Below are positions 11,805 through 19,895 of a stretch of 64,000 nt of DNA, piece after piece. Made by a program: the position numbers and the translations under genes. The stretch spans positions 138,117 through 202,116 of the forward strand of contig NZ_BNAS01000003.1 in assembly GCF_014653785.1 (NCBI RefSeq), read 5' to 3'. Within the stretch, counting starts at the first letter, position 1, and each line of letters begins with the position of its first letter. Below the pieces are notes generated by a model, which was given only the letters and a program-made list of their open reading frames with translations, searched no databases and was not told where the DNA came from. The DNA is from Promicromonospora soli (GTDB taxonomy: Bacteria; Actinomycetota; Actinomycetes; Actinomycetales; Cellulomonadaceae).

Positions 11805-11810
11805 TAGGGT
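11805..11810 (+). promoter_or_regulatory. gabD2 -10 box, leaderless type
   Basis: TAGGGT ends 7 nt before the ATG at 11818; this decides against the in-frame GTG at 11785. Confidence 0.7.
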
Positions 11811-11817
11811 GGCCGCC

Positions 11818-13452
11818 ATGATCGACGACGCAGCAGCCGACGCAGCGGCTAGTGGTGCGGTCGGCGGTGTGCTCGACCCCGAGCACCCGCAGGGGACTTT
11901 TGTCCTTGAGCCCGGGGTGATGGCCCCGCTCGTGGCTCGGATCGCTACCTCCGAGGGATCGGGCATGCACCGGTCCATGTGCCCGTTCACGGGCGCTCCG
12001 CTCGTGACGTTCCCGGTCTCTTCCGCCGAGGACGTCGCCGCGTCCGCCGTGCGGGCCCGGGTCGCTCAGCGAACGTGGGCACGCGTCCCCATACGTGAAC
12101 GCGCCGGAGTCCTCCAGCGGCTCGGGCGGATAGTCCTGGAGCGGCAGTCCGAGGCGCTCGACCTCATCCAGCTCGAGACGGGCAAGACCCGCCGCGCCGC
12201 CTTCGAGGAGGTCGGCGACATCGCCCAGGTCGCTCGGCACTATGCCGTGCGCGGTGAGCGCTACCTCGCGTCCCGGCGGGTCCGGGGCATCGTCCCGCTG
12301 CTCGCCGGCGTGCAGGTGCACCGCCGGCCCGTCGGCGTCGTCGGCGCGATCTCGCCGTGGAACTACCCGCTGGTGCTCGCGCTCTCGGAGGCGCTGCCCG
12401 CGCTCCTGGCCGGCAACGCCGTGCTCCTCAAGCCTGACCCGCAGACCACGCTGACCGCCCTGTGGGCGGCCGAGGCACTGGACGACGCCGGCCTGCCCGC
12501 CGGCCTCTTCCAAGTGGTCGCGGGTGGTCCCGACGTGGGCGAGGCACTGATCGACCAGGTGGACCACATAGCGTTCACGGGCTCCACCGCCACGGGGCGC
12601 AAGGTCGCGGCGCGAGCGGGTGAGCGCCTCATCGGTGCCACGCTCGAGCTGGGCGGCAAGAACGCGCTCTACGTCACGGACGACGTCGACGTCGACACGG
12701 CAGTGCCCGGCATCGTGCGAGCTTGCTTCTCGAACGCGGGCCAGCTGTGCGTATCCACCGAACGTCTGGTGGTGCACGAGGCGGTCGCCGAGGAGTTCGT
12801 CGCGAAGTTCGTGCGCGCCGTGCGGAACCTGCACCTCAGCCCGGCCCTGGACTACTCGGCCGAGGTCGGTTCGCTCACGTCCGCGGCGCAGCTCGACAAG
12901 GTGACGGCGCACGTGGACGACGCACTGGCCCGCGGCGCACGAGTGCTCGCCGGCGGGGTGCACCGCGCCGACGTCGGCCCGTACTTCTACGCCCCGACCG
13001 TGCTCGACGACGTCCCCGCGCAGGCCGTGGTGATGCGCGAGGAGACCTTCGGCCCCGTCGTCACGATCACCCGCGTCGACTGCGACGAGGAGGCCGTCGC
13101 CGTCATGAACGACTCCGAGTACGGCCTGCACGCAGCCGTCTGGTCCCGGGACACCGCCCGGGCGCGGCGCGTCGCCGTCCGCGTCGAGACAGGTTCGGTG
13201 GGGATCAACGACGGATACACGATGTCCTGGGGCTCCGTCTCCGCGCCGCAAGGCGGCTGGAAGGCGTCCGGGCTCGGCGGGCGGCACGGTTCGGCGTCGA
13301 TCTCCGGGGTCACGCGGCAGCAGACCGTCGTGACGTCCCGCGGCGCGCGGTTCGGCGCGACGCTCGACAACCTCTACGGCCTGGGTGGCGAAACCCCGAG
13401 CCGCGTGATCACGACGGCTCTGGAGGCCATGCGCAGGCTGCGGATGTCGTGA
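11818..13452 (+). CDS. gabD2: Succinate-semialdehyde dehydrogenase, NADP-dependent type
   Basis: A 544-residue aldehyde dehydrogenase. The catalytic cysteine is Cys311 in FSNAGQLC and the general base is Glu277 in TLELGGKN; GAISPWNYPL and FTGSTATGRKV are the cofactor and hinge motifs. The sequence pattern and length fit the actinobacterial GabD2 branch, which oxidises succinic semialdehyde to succinate (GABA degradation and the 2-oxoglutarate decarboxylase bypass). It stands alone rather than beside a GABA transaminase. The N-terminal 35 residues (MIDDAAADAAASG...) are a low-complexity extension. Upstream lie a leaderless-type -10 and a 15-bp palindrome. Confidence 0.88.
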   Translation: MIDDAAADAAASGAVGGVLDPEHPQGTFVLEPGVMAPLVARIATSEGSGMHRSMCPFTGAPLVTFPVSSAEDVAASAVRARVAQRTWARVPIRERAGVLQRLGRIVLERQSEALDLIQLETGKTRRAAFEEVGDIAQVARHYAVRGERYLASRRVRGIVPLLAGVQVHRRPVGVVGAISPWNYPLVLALSEALPALLAGNAVLLKPDPQTTLTALWAAEALDDAGLPAGLFQVVAGGPDVGEALIDQVDHIAFTGSTATGRKVAARAGERLIGATLELGGKNALYVTDDVDVDTAVPGIVRACFSNAGQLCVSTERLVVHEAVAEEFVAKFVRAVRNLHLSPALDYSAEVGSLTSAAQLDKVTAHVDDALARGARVLAGGVHRADVGPYFYAPTVLDDVPAQAVVMREETFGPVVTITRVDCDEEAVAVMNDSEYGLHAAVWSRDTARARRVAVRVETGSVGINDGYTMSWGSVSAPQGGWKASGLGGRHGSASISGVTRQQTVVTSRGARFGATLDNLYGLGGETPSRVITTALEAMRRLRMS

Positions 13453-13478
13453 GGTGAACGGCCGTCACGGGGCGCGGG

Positions 13479-13484
13479 TACGCT
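13479..13484 (+). promoter_or_regulatory. -10 box of the DUF4442 gene, leaderless type
   Basis: TACGCT ends 7 nt before the ATG at 13492. Confidence 0.65.
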
Positions 13485-13491
13485 CGCCCGC

Positions 13492-13974
13492 ATGACGACG
13501 CAGCTCCATGCCTTCTGGAAGTCCGCCAACGCGCTGCCGCTCATCGGCGGGCTGCTGGGAAAGCGGATCTTCACCCTGGCCTACACCCTCAAGGCCCCGT
13601 ACTTCGGCAGCTTCGCGCCGCGCGTGGTCGACATGCGGCCGAACTACGGCGAGGTAGTGGTGCCCAACCGGCGTCGCAACCGCAACCACATCGGCACCGT
13701 GCACGCGATCGCTGTCTGCAACGGGCTGGAGATGGCCATGGGCTCGCTCGCCGAGGCCACCGTGCCCGACGACAAGCGCTGGCTGCCGAAGGGCATGGAG
13801 GTCGCCTACCTCGCGAAGTCGACCGGTGACGTCACCTGCGTGGCCGAGACGGACCAGGACCAGTGGGACGGCGACGACCGGGACCTGCCGGTGCGTGTGC
13901 GCGCCACCCTGGACGACGGGACAGTGGTGGTCGAGGGCACCATCCACCTGTGGGTCACGCCGAAGAAGAAGTGA
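13492..13974 (+). CDS. DUF4442 hotdog-fold protein
   Basis: A 160-residue protein of the DUF4442 group, related to PaaI-type hotdog thioesterases. The core helix follows HIGTVHAIAVCNGLEMAMGSLAEATVP, the position of the hotdog catalytic region, and MEVAYLAKSTGDVTCVAE / VRVRATLDDGTVVVEGTIHLWV are the long strands. Such proteins are predicted acyl-CoA thioesterases, without a proven substrate. Its stop lies 4 bp from the stop of the convergent SanA-like gene, with no room for a terminator. Confidence 0.8.
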   Translation: MTTQLHAFWKSANALPLIGGLLGKRIFTLAYTLKAPYFGSFAPRVVDMRPNYGEVVVPNRRRNRNHIGTVHAIAVCNGLEMAMGSLAEATVPDDKRWLPKGMEVAYLAKSTGDVTCVAETDQDQWDGDDRDLPVRVRATLDDGTVVVEGTIHLWVTPKKK

Positions 13975-13978
13975 CCTG

Positions 13979-14602
13979 TCAGACCGGCACCCGGCGGGCC
14001 AGGGAGCGGACCGCTGCCTTCCAGCTCGCGGGCAGCTCGCGCACGTGCCACCAGGCCGCCCGCACGGGCGTCACGCTCGCGGCGCTCACGCCCACCCCGA
14101 CGGCGTCCAGCCCGGCCTCCACGCAGGAGTAGAGGGCGCGGCGCAGGTGATAGCCCTGCGTGACGACGACGGCGGTGCGCGCGTCGTACAGGTCGTAGGC
14201 GCGGCGGCACGTGGCCGTGGTGTTGAAACCCTCGCGGTCCAGCGCTATCGCGTCGTCGGGGACGCCGAGGTCGTTGTCCAGGATCCAGCTGCGCATCGAG
14301 CCCGGCTCGTCGTACCTCGTGCCGTCGGCGTTGTCGTGCGCGTCGCCGCTCAGGATCACCGTTGGTGCGATGCCGGCGCGATAGAGCTCGGCGCCGGCCT
14401 CGACGCGGCGGCGCAGGTACGTCGACGGCGTCCCGTCGGGACGGAGCCCGGCCCCGAGGACGATGATCGCGTCGGCCTTCTCGATCTCGCCCGGGTCGTG
14501 CCGCACCCGGGCGTGACCGGTGGCCTGCACGGCGACGACGGGGACGGTGAAGGCGACGGCGAGCACGCCCGCGACGATCGCGGAGACCTTGAGGGGAGTC
14601 AC
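13979..14602 (-). CDS. SanA/YdcF-family (DUF218) membrane-anchored protein
   Basis: A 207-residue DUF218 protein. One N-terminal membrane segment (VSAIVAGVLAVAFTVPVVAV, residues 5-24) is followed by the domain core ADAIIVLGAGLRPDGTPSTYLRRRVEAGAELY, ILSGD and AVVVTQGYHLRRALY. SanA/ElyC relatives act at the cell envelope, where they affect barrier function and peptidoglycan precursor use; the reaction is unknown. The GTG at 14602 is preceded by TACGGT (14615-14610) at 7 nt, so it likely has its own leaderless transcript even though the gene upstream on the same strand ends only 19 bp away. Confidence 0.85.
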   Translation of the reverse strand: MTPLKVSAIVAGVLAVAFTVPVVAVQATGHARVRHDPGEIEKADAIIVLGAGLRPDGTPSTYLRRRVEAGAELYRAGIAPTVILSGDAHDNADGTRYDEPGSMRSWILDNDLGVPDDAIALDREGFNTTATCRRAYDLYDARTAVVVTQGYHLRRALYSCVEAGLDAVGVGVSAASVTPVRAAWWHVRELPASWKAAVRSLARRVPV

Positions 14603-14609
14603 GACCGGA

Positions 14610-14615
14610 ACCGTA
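14610..14615 (-). promoter_or_regulatory. -10 box of the SanA-like gene, leaderless type
   Basis: TACGGT on the minus strand ends 7 nt before the GTG at 14602. Confidence 0.6.
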
Positions 14616-14621
14616 TCGCGA

Positions 14622-15533
14622 TCATGCGGCCAGGACCGTCAGCTCGGCGCGGAGGTTCGTCGTCGCCGCGGACTGCCAGCGGGCCGCTCCCGGAGCGGTG
14701 CGGAACAGAGGGCCGCCCTCCAGGAGCGCGCGCAGGACCTGGGACCGGCCGGCGCGGAACAGCGAGTCGGGCACGTCGCAGTACTCGGCGCGGACCTGGC
14801 GCGTGTACCGCGTGTACACCGCGCGGCTCCCGCCCAGCACGGCCAGGTCGGCGTCGCTGACCAGGGCACCGACGACGTCGTCGGACGCCGGGTCGTGGTC
14901 CGCCGTGACCAGGACGAGGCGCGCGATCTCGTCGATGTCCTCGGAGGAGACGCCGTTGCCGGTGAGCGAGCCGAGCAGCTCGGCGACGAGCTCGGCGGAG
15001 TGTTCCTCGTCCTGCTGGGCGACGCCGTCGTGCACCGCGTCGTGGAACCACAGGGCGAGGCGGGCGCGCCACAGCGCCCGTTCCGAGGCCTCGCTGTCGG
15101 CCGCGATCGAGTCCAGCGCGTCCAGGGCCGCGGCCAGGTGCAGGGTCGTGTGGTAGACCCGGTGCGGTTCGCGCCAGCGGTCCACCAGGTCTTCGCCGGC
15201 CTTGCGGGCCAGGCCAGGGTCGGCCCACAGGGCGTCCCAGCGGGTCAGGAGCGTGGCCCGCTTGGCGCGGTTACGCTCGGCGCCCGAGACCCGCAGGCCA
15301 GAGCCCGCCAGCCGCCGGGCCAGGTCGCCGCCCTCGACGGGCACCGCGCCCGCCGCGACCAGCGCGTCGTACCGCGCGGCCGGGACGTCGTAGTGGTCCA
15401 GGTCGAACGCGCGGTCGGGCACGCCCGCTTCCCGGGCGAAGATGCGGAGCTCCTGCAGCGACCCGTCCGAGACCAGGTGGGAGAACAGGGTCCCGTGCGC
15501 GGGCCAGGCCGGCGGGTCGATGAAGAGGGTCAC
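14622..15533 (-). CDS. DUF4031 domain fused to an HD-type phosphohydrolase
   Basis: A 303-residue two-domain protein. Residues 1-85 are DUF4031 (MTLFIDPPAWPAHGTLFSHLVSDGSLQELRIFA and VPDRAFDLDHYDVPAARYDALVAAGA). From about 95 onward is an HD-superfamily domain in which VYHTTLHL, ALWFHDAVHDG, DEEHSAELV and VLVTADHDP supply the metal-binding histidines and aspartates. Both domains occur separately in actinobacteria; the fused protein is probably a nucleotide or phosphoester hydrolase, but the substrate is unknown. GTG at 15533 is preceded by TAACCT (15545-15540) at 6 nt. Confidence 0.85.
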   Translation of the reverse strand: MTLFIDPPAWPAHGTLFSHLVSDGSLQELRIFAREAGVPDRAFDLDHYDVPAARYDALVAAGAVPVEGGDLARRLAGSGLRVSGAERNRAKRATLLTRWDALWADPGLARKAGEDLVDRWREPHRVYHTTLHLAAALDALDSIAADSEASERALWRARLALWFHDAVHDGVAQQDEEHSAELVAELLGSLTGNGVSSEDIDEIARLVLVTADHDPASDDVVGALVSDADLAVLGGSRAVYTRYTRQVRAEYCDVPDSLFRAGRSQVLRALLEGGPLFRTAPGAARWQSAATTNLRAELTVLAA

Positions 15534-15539
15534 GGTGTG

Positions 15540-15545
15540 AGGTTA
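15540..15545 (-). promoter_or_regulatory. -10 box of the DUF4031-HD gene, leaderless type
   Basis: TAACCT on the minus strand ends 6 nt before the GTG at 15533. Confidence 0.65.
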
Positions 15546-15813
15546 GCGCGGGGGGACGCGGGGTGATCTTCAGATATCACCCGCGCGAGGGGCTGTCTTG
15601 GTCATGATCGGGTCGCTTGGACCCTTAGATTCCTCCTCGGTCCGGGTGATGTTCACCGGATGCAGAGTGCGGCGGGACCGGGGTAGATGGCGGATGGGAA
15701 CCCGCTGGTGGAATGACTGGCGTCGATCGTTGAATCGACTGATGGCCGACTGGCTACCGGTGTTGCCGCAAACGCGGGCAACCGAGATCGATCTTCGAAC
15801 GTAAGGAAGAAAT

Positions 15814-16251
15814 GTGTCGGACGACCTCATCGGCATCCTAATTATTGTTCTCGGTATCGGTTTCGCTGGTGTCGTAGCGCAGTGGATCTTCCGCCGGAGT
15901 GCATCGAAGCGCTCCGGCTCCGGCGTCGTGCAGATGATGGTCTGGGCCCGCACGGGCCGGGTCCCCGGGCTCGCGCGCCAGAAGAAGTGGGTCAAGGCCA
16001 AGGTCAGCGTGGACGAGTCCGGGCGCCTGGTGTGGGTCAAACCGGCGGGCGATCCGCTGGCGGTGACCCTGCGGAGCCGGGAGTCGCGCCCACGGAACAA
16101 GAGCGACCTGTGGTTCCTCGACCCGGGCACTCCCGTCTGGGAGGCCGTCACGGCCGACGGCCAGGAGCTGGGCATCGTCATTCCGCAGCCGCGTGAGCAC
16201 TCGATCGTCGAGCAGCTGCCGGTCGCCGAGCAGTCGACAACGCTCTCGTAG
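15814..16251 (+). CDS. Membrane-anchored hypothetical protein, DUF2550-like layout
   Basis: A 145-residue protein with one N-terminal membrane segment (LIGILIIVLGIGFAGVVAQWIF, residues 5-26), a basic stretch, and a soluble domain with KAKVSVDESGRLVWVKPAGDPLAVTLRSR and a WEAVTADGQELGIVIPQP end. Size and layout recall DUF2550 membrane-anchored proteins of actinobacteria, but I cannot confirm membership. GTG at 15814 follows AAGGAAG, so it is not leaderless. The 268 bp upstream are lower in GC and contain a 7-bp-arm inverted repeat (GGGTGAT at 15561-15567, ATCACCC at 15576-15582). Function unknown. Confidence 0.65.
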   Translation: MSDDLIGILIIVLGIGFAGVVAQWIFRRSASKRSGSGVVQMMVWARTGRVPGLARQKKWVKAKVSVDESGRLVWVKPAGDPLAVTLRSRESRPRNKSDLWFLDPGTPVWEAVTADGQELGIVIPQPREHSIVEQLPVAEQSTTLS

Positions 16252-16279
16252 CCAGTTCACGTCGGAACGCCCCACGACA

Positions 16280-16313
16280 GAGCGGCCCTGCCGGATACCC
16301 GGCAGGGCCGCTC
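16280..16313. terminator. Bidirectional terminator before the GH30 gene
   Basis: Perfect 15-bp stem (GAGCGGCCCTGCCGG, 16280-16294, pairing with 16299-16313) around ATAC, between two convergent genes. Confidence 0.85.
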
Positions 16314-16346
16314 CGCACAGCGCACAAGCGCGCTCGTTCCGGTCGG

Positions 16347-19300
16347 TCAGGCGTTGACGACCCGCCACGCGCCCGACGAGCTACCGGGCTCCTCGCCGCG
16401 GATCGTCCGGATCGCCCGGTACCGGTCGCCCTCGTGCACGACGACCTCGCCCTTCACGAAGATCCGCGACGCCGTCCAGACCGGGGTGCCGTCCCCGGAC
16501 CGGACGATCTCCTCCCACGGGCCGTGGTCCGAAGTGCCCGGTTCCGTCTGGGTGGTCCGGACTGCACGGTAGTAGGCCCGGTCGTGGAAGACCTCGTCGC
16601 CGGGGCCGTAGGTCACCGCCGCGTCCCATACCGGCGAGGGGTCGCCGGGCACCTTCGCCATGACCTCGATCTCGCTGACGATCATGTGCGTGTCCGGCCG
16701 CGCGACCATCGTCACGCGCACCGCGTCGGCGCGGACTTCGGCCTCGAGGTCGACGACGGGCGCGGGCCCGGCCGGGTCGGAGTCGGTCGGCACGGCCTGA
16801 TGCAGCATGGTCCACACGCCGTCGACGCGTGCCTCGAGCGAGACCTCCCGAGCCCAGCTCGCGTGCGACCCGTCCTTCCAGAACCGCGTCACGACCCCGG
16901 TCAGGTCGCGGGGTTCGGCGAGCGTGACCGTCAGCGTGTCGACCGTGTTCTTCGTGCCCGACCGCCAGTTCGACCACGCCTTGTCGGTGAGGTTGCCGTT
17001 GACGACGCCGTCGGACGAGTAGCCCGGCTCGGTGAAGCTCGAGCTCGTCGTCGTGCCCGGCCTGAGCGCCGTGTTGGCCTCGCCCGGCTCGGTCACCTGG
17101 ACGCGCACCGTGGCGGGCAGTGTCCCGCCGGCACCGGCGTCGGCCGTGCCGGTGAGCTCGACGAACCCGATCTCGTCGAACGCGCCCGCGGGCACGTCGT
17201 GCCACGTGACCGGCCGCTGGACCAGGGCACCGCCGTCCGCGCGCGCCGTCACGGTCGCAGGCAGCTCGGCCGTCCCGCCGACGTACGCCTCGGCCTGCGC
17301 GGTCAGGGTCTCGACGAGCGTGTCGACGATGACGGTCGCGGTCGCTGGGACCGTTGTGCCGGTCGGCGTCGTGACGGTCCCGGCCACCTCGACCGTGCCT
17401 GCTTCGGCCCACGCCTCGGCGCCCGGCACGTCCCAGACGACCGGGAGCGAGCCGCGAGCCCCGTCCCGGTAGACCGGGGTGACGGCGTCGGGCAGCGCGG
17501 GCGCGACACCTGGTGTGGTGAACACGTCGACCGGCTCGGTGCCGAGCACCGTCTCGTCCACCACGCGCCAGCGCTGGTTGGAGTTCGAGTTGGCGAGCCA
17601 GGTGCCCACCGAGGCGCCGTCGGCCCTGGACTCGCCGCCGACCTCGAGCAGTCGGCCGGTCGCCGCGCTCACGAGCGTGTAAGTGCCGTCGCCTGTGGTC
17701 GACAGGATCCAGCGGGCGTTGGCAGGCGCGTCCTGCGGCGACGCCGGGGCGGGCGCCAGGACCACCGAGCCGTCGCTGGCGACCGTGACGGCGCGCCCGT
17801 CGGCGGCCGACGTGACCAGGTACTGCGTGCGGTGCGTGCCGGAGCCCTCCGGCGCACCGAGCGGGGCCAGCTCCCAGAGCTGGTTGGCGGTCGCGGCATC
17901 CGTCCGGATCACCACGCGGTCGCCCGACGGCGCGAGCGAGCGATCGGACTGGACGCCGTCGATCCGGTACACGTGGCCGTCCTGCGCCAAGGTAGCGTCG
18001 TCCGCCACGCCGGACACGCCGTCGACGACGAACGTCGTCACGGACTCCGCCGGCACGGTGAGCGTCGCGGCGGCGTCCTGCACGGCCACCGGCTGCCCCT
18101 CGACGAGGTATCCGTCGACGCTGGTCACGACGGGGGTGACCGTCGCGCCGGCGGCGATGTCCGCGAACCCGGAGAGATCGAGCGTGACGTCGCGGTCCGC
18201 CGTCGTGTCGTTGACGTGCACGACTGTCGCAGCGGTGCCCGAGGCGGACACGGCAGCGGTGCTGTCCGTGTTGTCCACGCCGATCAGGCGGTCACCCGGC
18301 GTGATGTAGTGCGTGAAGTTCTGGGTGACCCAGTACTTGGTGTTCGTGTAGATGGGGCAGGTCTCCAGCGTGTCCTGCGCGGTGCAGGAGAACGGGATCT
18401 GGATCTCGCCCCAGTTGCCGCCCTCGGGGCTCTCGCCGCCGGGCGCCATGTTGTCGTAGTCCTCGACGGGCTGCCAGAACACCCACGCGGACGGCTCGAG
18501 CTCGCGCAGGTCGTTCACGATCTGGTGCGCGCTGCCCAGGCCGGACTCCATCGACTCGAAGTCCTGGCCGGTGCTGGACCAGGAGCCGCCTACCTCGCTC
18601 ATCCACAGGGGCTTGTCCTCGCCCTTGGCGATGTCGCGCACGGTGGTGCGCTGGCCGGTGCCGTAGGTGTGCACGTTGAGCTGGGACACCTGGTCGCGCA
18701 CCGCGGTCGGGTACGAGTTCCAGTTGGTGGCGAACCGGCCCGGGTTGGTCTCGTCCATCGCGGAGATCACGGCGTCCGTCGTCGAGCCGCCGATGGCGTT
18801 CGCAAGGGCCGGGATCACCTGCTGCTGCAGACCGGGCCCCATGTGGGCGCCCTCCTGGCGACCGCCCGTCGGGTTGCCGTCGGCACCGAGCTGGGTGCCC
18901 CAGTAGTTCGTGTTCGGCTCGTTGAAGATGTCGATGGTGTCGACGTCGATGCCGTGCGCGTTCTCGAGACGCTCGGTCGCGCCGACGACGTAGGCGGCGA
19001 ACTCGTCGATGCTCTCGGTCTTGAGCTGGTCGGCGTTGGAGTCGAACCCGCCGGAGACGTACCCGCTGACGGTCTGGAACCACGGCGGGGAGTTGCTGAA
19101 CGTCTCCCAGTGCGTGATGTCGTCCTTGACGCGGTCGACCCACCAGCGCTGCGTGGCGTCCGCATCCGGGTTCCAGTGGTCCGGGTTCGCCGGGTCCCAC
19201 CAGTCGACGTCCTCGCGGGTGGTGCCCTCGGGCGCCTTCCACCACCCTTCGACGTCAGCGCCGGCGCGCAGGTAGTCGGGCACGTCGGGGGCGTTGCCGC

Positions 19301-19625
19301 CGCCGATGTTGTACCGGGCGATGTTGAGGTTCATCCCGTCGTCGCCGAACAGCATGTCGGCGAGCTTGTTCTTGATCTCGTCCGGGTAGCCGCCGGTGGC
19401 GTTGGCGAACCACACCAGGCTCGTCCCCCAGCCCTCGAACGGCTCTCCCGCGTACGAGGGGTCGAGGCGCACGGTCACGCCCGGGGCGCCGAAGGCGGCC
19501 GTGGTCGCGGCGGCGTCGGGCTGGGCAGTAGCCGACGCCGGGACCAGCCCGGCCGCGAGCAGCGCGCTCCCGGCCATGACGGCGCCCGCGCGCCGTCGTC
19601 CTGCGTTCCTATTTCTCGAGCTCAT
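16347..19625 (-). CDS. Secreted multidomain GH30 glycoside hydrolase (endo-beta-1,6-galactanase type)
   Basis: A 1092-residue exported enzyme. A Sec signal spans about 1-35. The GH30 catalytic barrel plus its beta-sandwich covers about 47-535, with acid/base Glu236 in IFNEPN and nucleophile Glu344 in WMSEVGG. Then follow a ricin-type lectin region (about 545-690, ending NQRWRVV), two bacterial Ig-like domains (about 697-765 and 766-846), an F5/8 type C/CBM32-like domain (848-990) and two tandem CBM5/12-like modules (998-1040, 1048-1092; each PVW...G..V...YYRA/RYRAIRT). The catalytic part resembles subfamily 5 endo-beta-1,6-galactanases acting on arabinogalactan side chains; other GH30 specificities remain possible. 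Start ATG at 19625 has AGGAAGG upstream. No sortase or membrane anchor is seen. Confidence 0.88.
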   Translation of the reverse strand: MSSRNRNAGRRRAGAVMAGSALLAAGLVPASATAQPDAAATTAAFGAPGVTVRLDPSYAGEPFEGWGTSLVWFANATGGYPDEIKNKLADMLFGDDGMNLNIARYNIGGGNAPDVPDYLRAGADVEGWWKAPEGTTREDVDWWDPANPDHWNPDADATQRWWVDRVKDDITHWETFSNSPPWFQTVSGYVSGGFDSNADQLKTESIDEFAAYVVGATERLENAHGIDVDTIDIFNEPNTNYWGTQLGADGNPTGGRQEGAHMGPGLQQQVIPALANAIGGSTTDAVISAMDETNPGRFATNWNSYPTAVRDQVSQLNVHTYGTGQRTTVRDIAKGEDKPLWMSEVGGSWSSTGQDFESMESGLGSAHQIVNDLRELEPSAWVFWQPVEDYDNMAPGGESPEGGNWGEIQIPFSCTAQDTLETCPIYTNTKYWVTQNFTHYITPGDRLIGVDNTDSTAAVSASGTAATVVHVNDTTADRDVTLDLSGFADIAAGATVTPVVTSVDGYLVEGQPVAVQDAAATLTVPAESVTTFVVDGVSGVADDATLAQDGHVYRIDGVQSDRSLAPSGDRVVIRTDAATANQLWELAPLGAPEGSGTHRTQYLVTSAADGRAVTVASDGSVVLAPAPASPQDAPANARWILSTTGDGTYTLVSAATGRLLEVGGESRADGASVGTWLANSNSNQRWRVVDETVLGTEPVDVFTTPGVAPALPDAVTPVYRDGARGSLPVVWDVPGAEAWAEAGTVEVAGTVTTPTGTTVPATATVIVDTLVETLTAQAEAYVGGTAELPATVTARADGGALVQRPVTWHDVPAGAFDEIGFVELTGTADAGAGGTLPATVRVQVTEPGEANTALRPGTTTSSSFTEPGYSSDGVVNGNLTDKAWSNWRSGTKNTVDTLTVTLAEPRDLTGVVTRFWKDGSHASWAREVSLEARVDGVWTMLHQAVPTDSDPAGPAPVVDLEAEVRADAVRVTMVARPDTHMIVSEIEVMAKVPGDPSPVWDAAVTYGPGDEVFHDRAYYRAVRTTQTEPGTSDHGPWEEIVRSGDGTPVWTASRIFVKGEVVVHEGDRYRAIRTIRGEEPGSSSGAWRVVNA

Positions 19626-19713
19626 CAGTGAGCCTTCCTCTCGCGCCAGTGCGATGGATCAGGACGTGCGGTGCGGATTCTCACGCGAACAACGGCTCGT
19701 CATCGAACGGATG

Positions 19714-19765
19714 TTGACGTCACCATGGCTGGGCCGATCTTCCTCGGCGACGCCGTTGACGTCAA
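19714..19765. promoter_or_regulatory. Two TTGACGTCA sites between the divergent polysaccharidase genes
   Basis: TTGACGTCA occurs at 19714-19722 and, as a perfect 10-bp palindrome TTGACGTCAA, at 19756-19765. The copies are 42 bp apart, about four helical turns. They may be operator sites or -35 boxes. Confidence 0.4.
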
Positions 19766-19820
19766 GCCTCGCGGTCTCTTCATGGGCGCCACTACGAGTG
19801 ATCAGCCCTCGAACCGGCTC

Positions 19821-19849
19821 TTGTTACCGGTAACATTCTGCCCTAGGGT
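19821..19849 (+). promoter_or_regulatory. Promoter with embedded LacI-type operator
   Basis: TTGTTA (19821-19826), a 17-bp spacer and TAGGGT (19844-19849) form a promoter for the BNR/ricin gene. The perfect 14-bp palindrome TGTTACCGGTAACA (19822-19835) overlaps the -35 and spacer. A central CG in such a palindrome is typical of LacI/GalR-family operators, so repression relieved by a released sugar is likely. No LacI-type gene is in the window. Confidence 0.75.
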
Positions 19850-19895
19850 GCAACCGGCGACAGACACCGGGGTCCGTCCGACTGGAGGAAATGGC

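Noticed and set aside
11785-11817. Upstream GTG start for the succinate-semialdehyde dehydrogenase
   Set aside because: The -10 box TAGGGT lies at 11805-11810, inside that extension and 7 nt before the ATG at 11818.
16434-19631. 1065-codon open frame on the plus strand opposite the GH30 gene
   Set aside because: It is the antisense shadow of a clear glycoside hydrolase in GC-rich DNA; its translation is Arg/Gly/Val-rich with no domain pattern.
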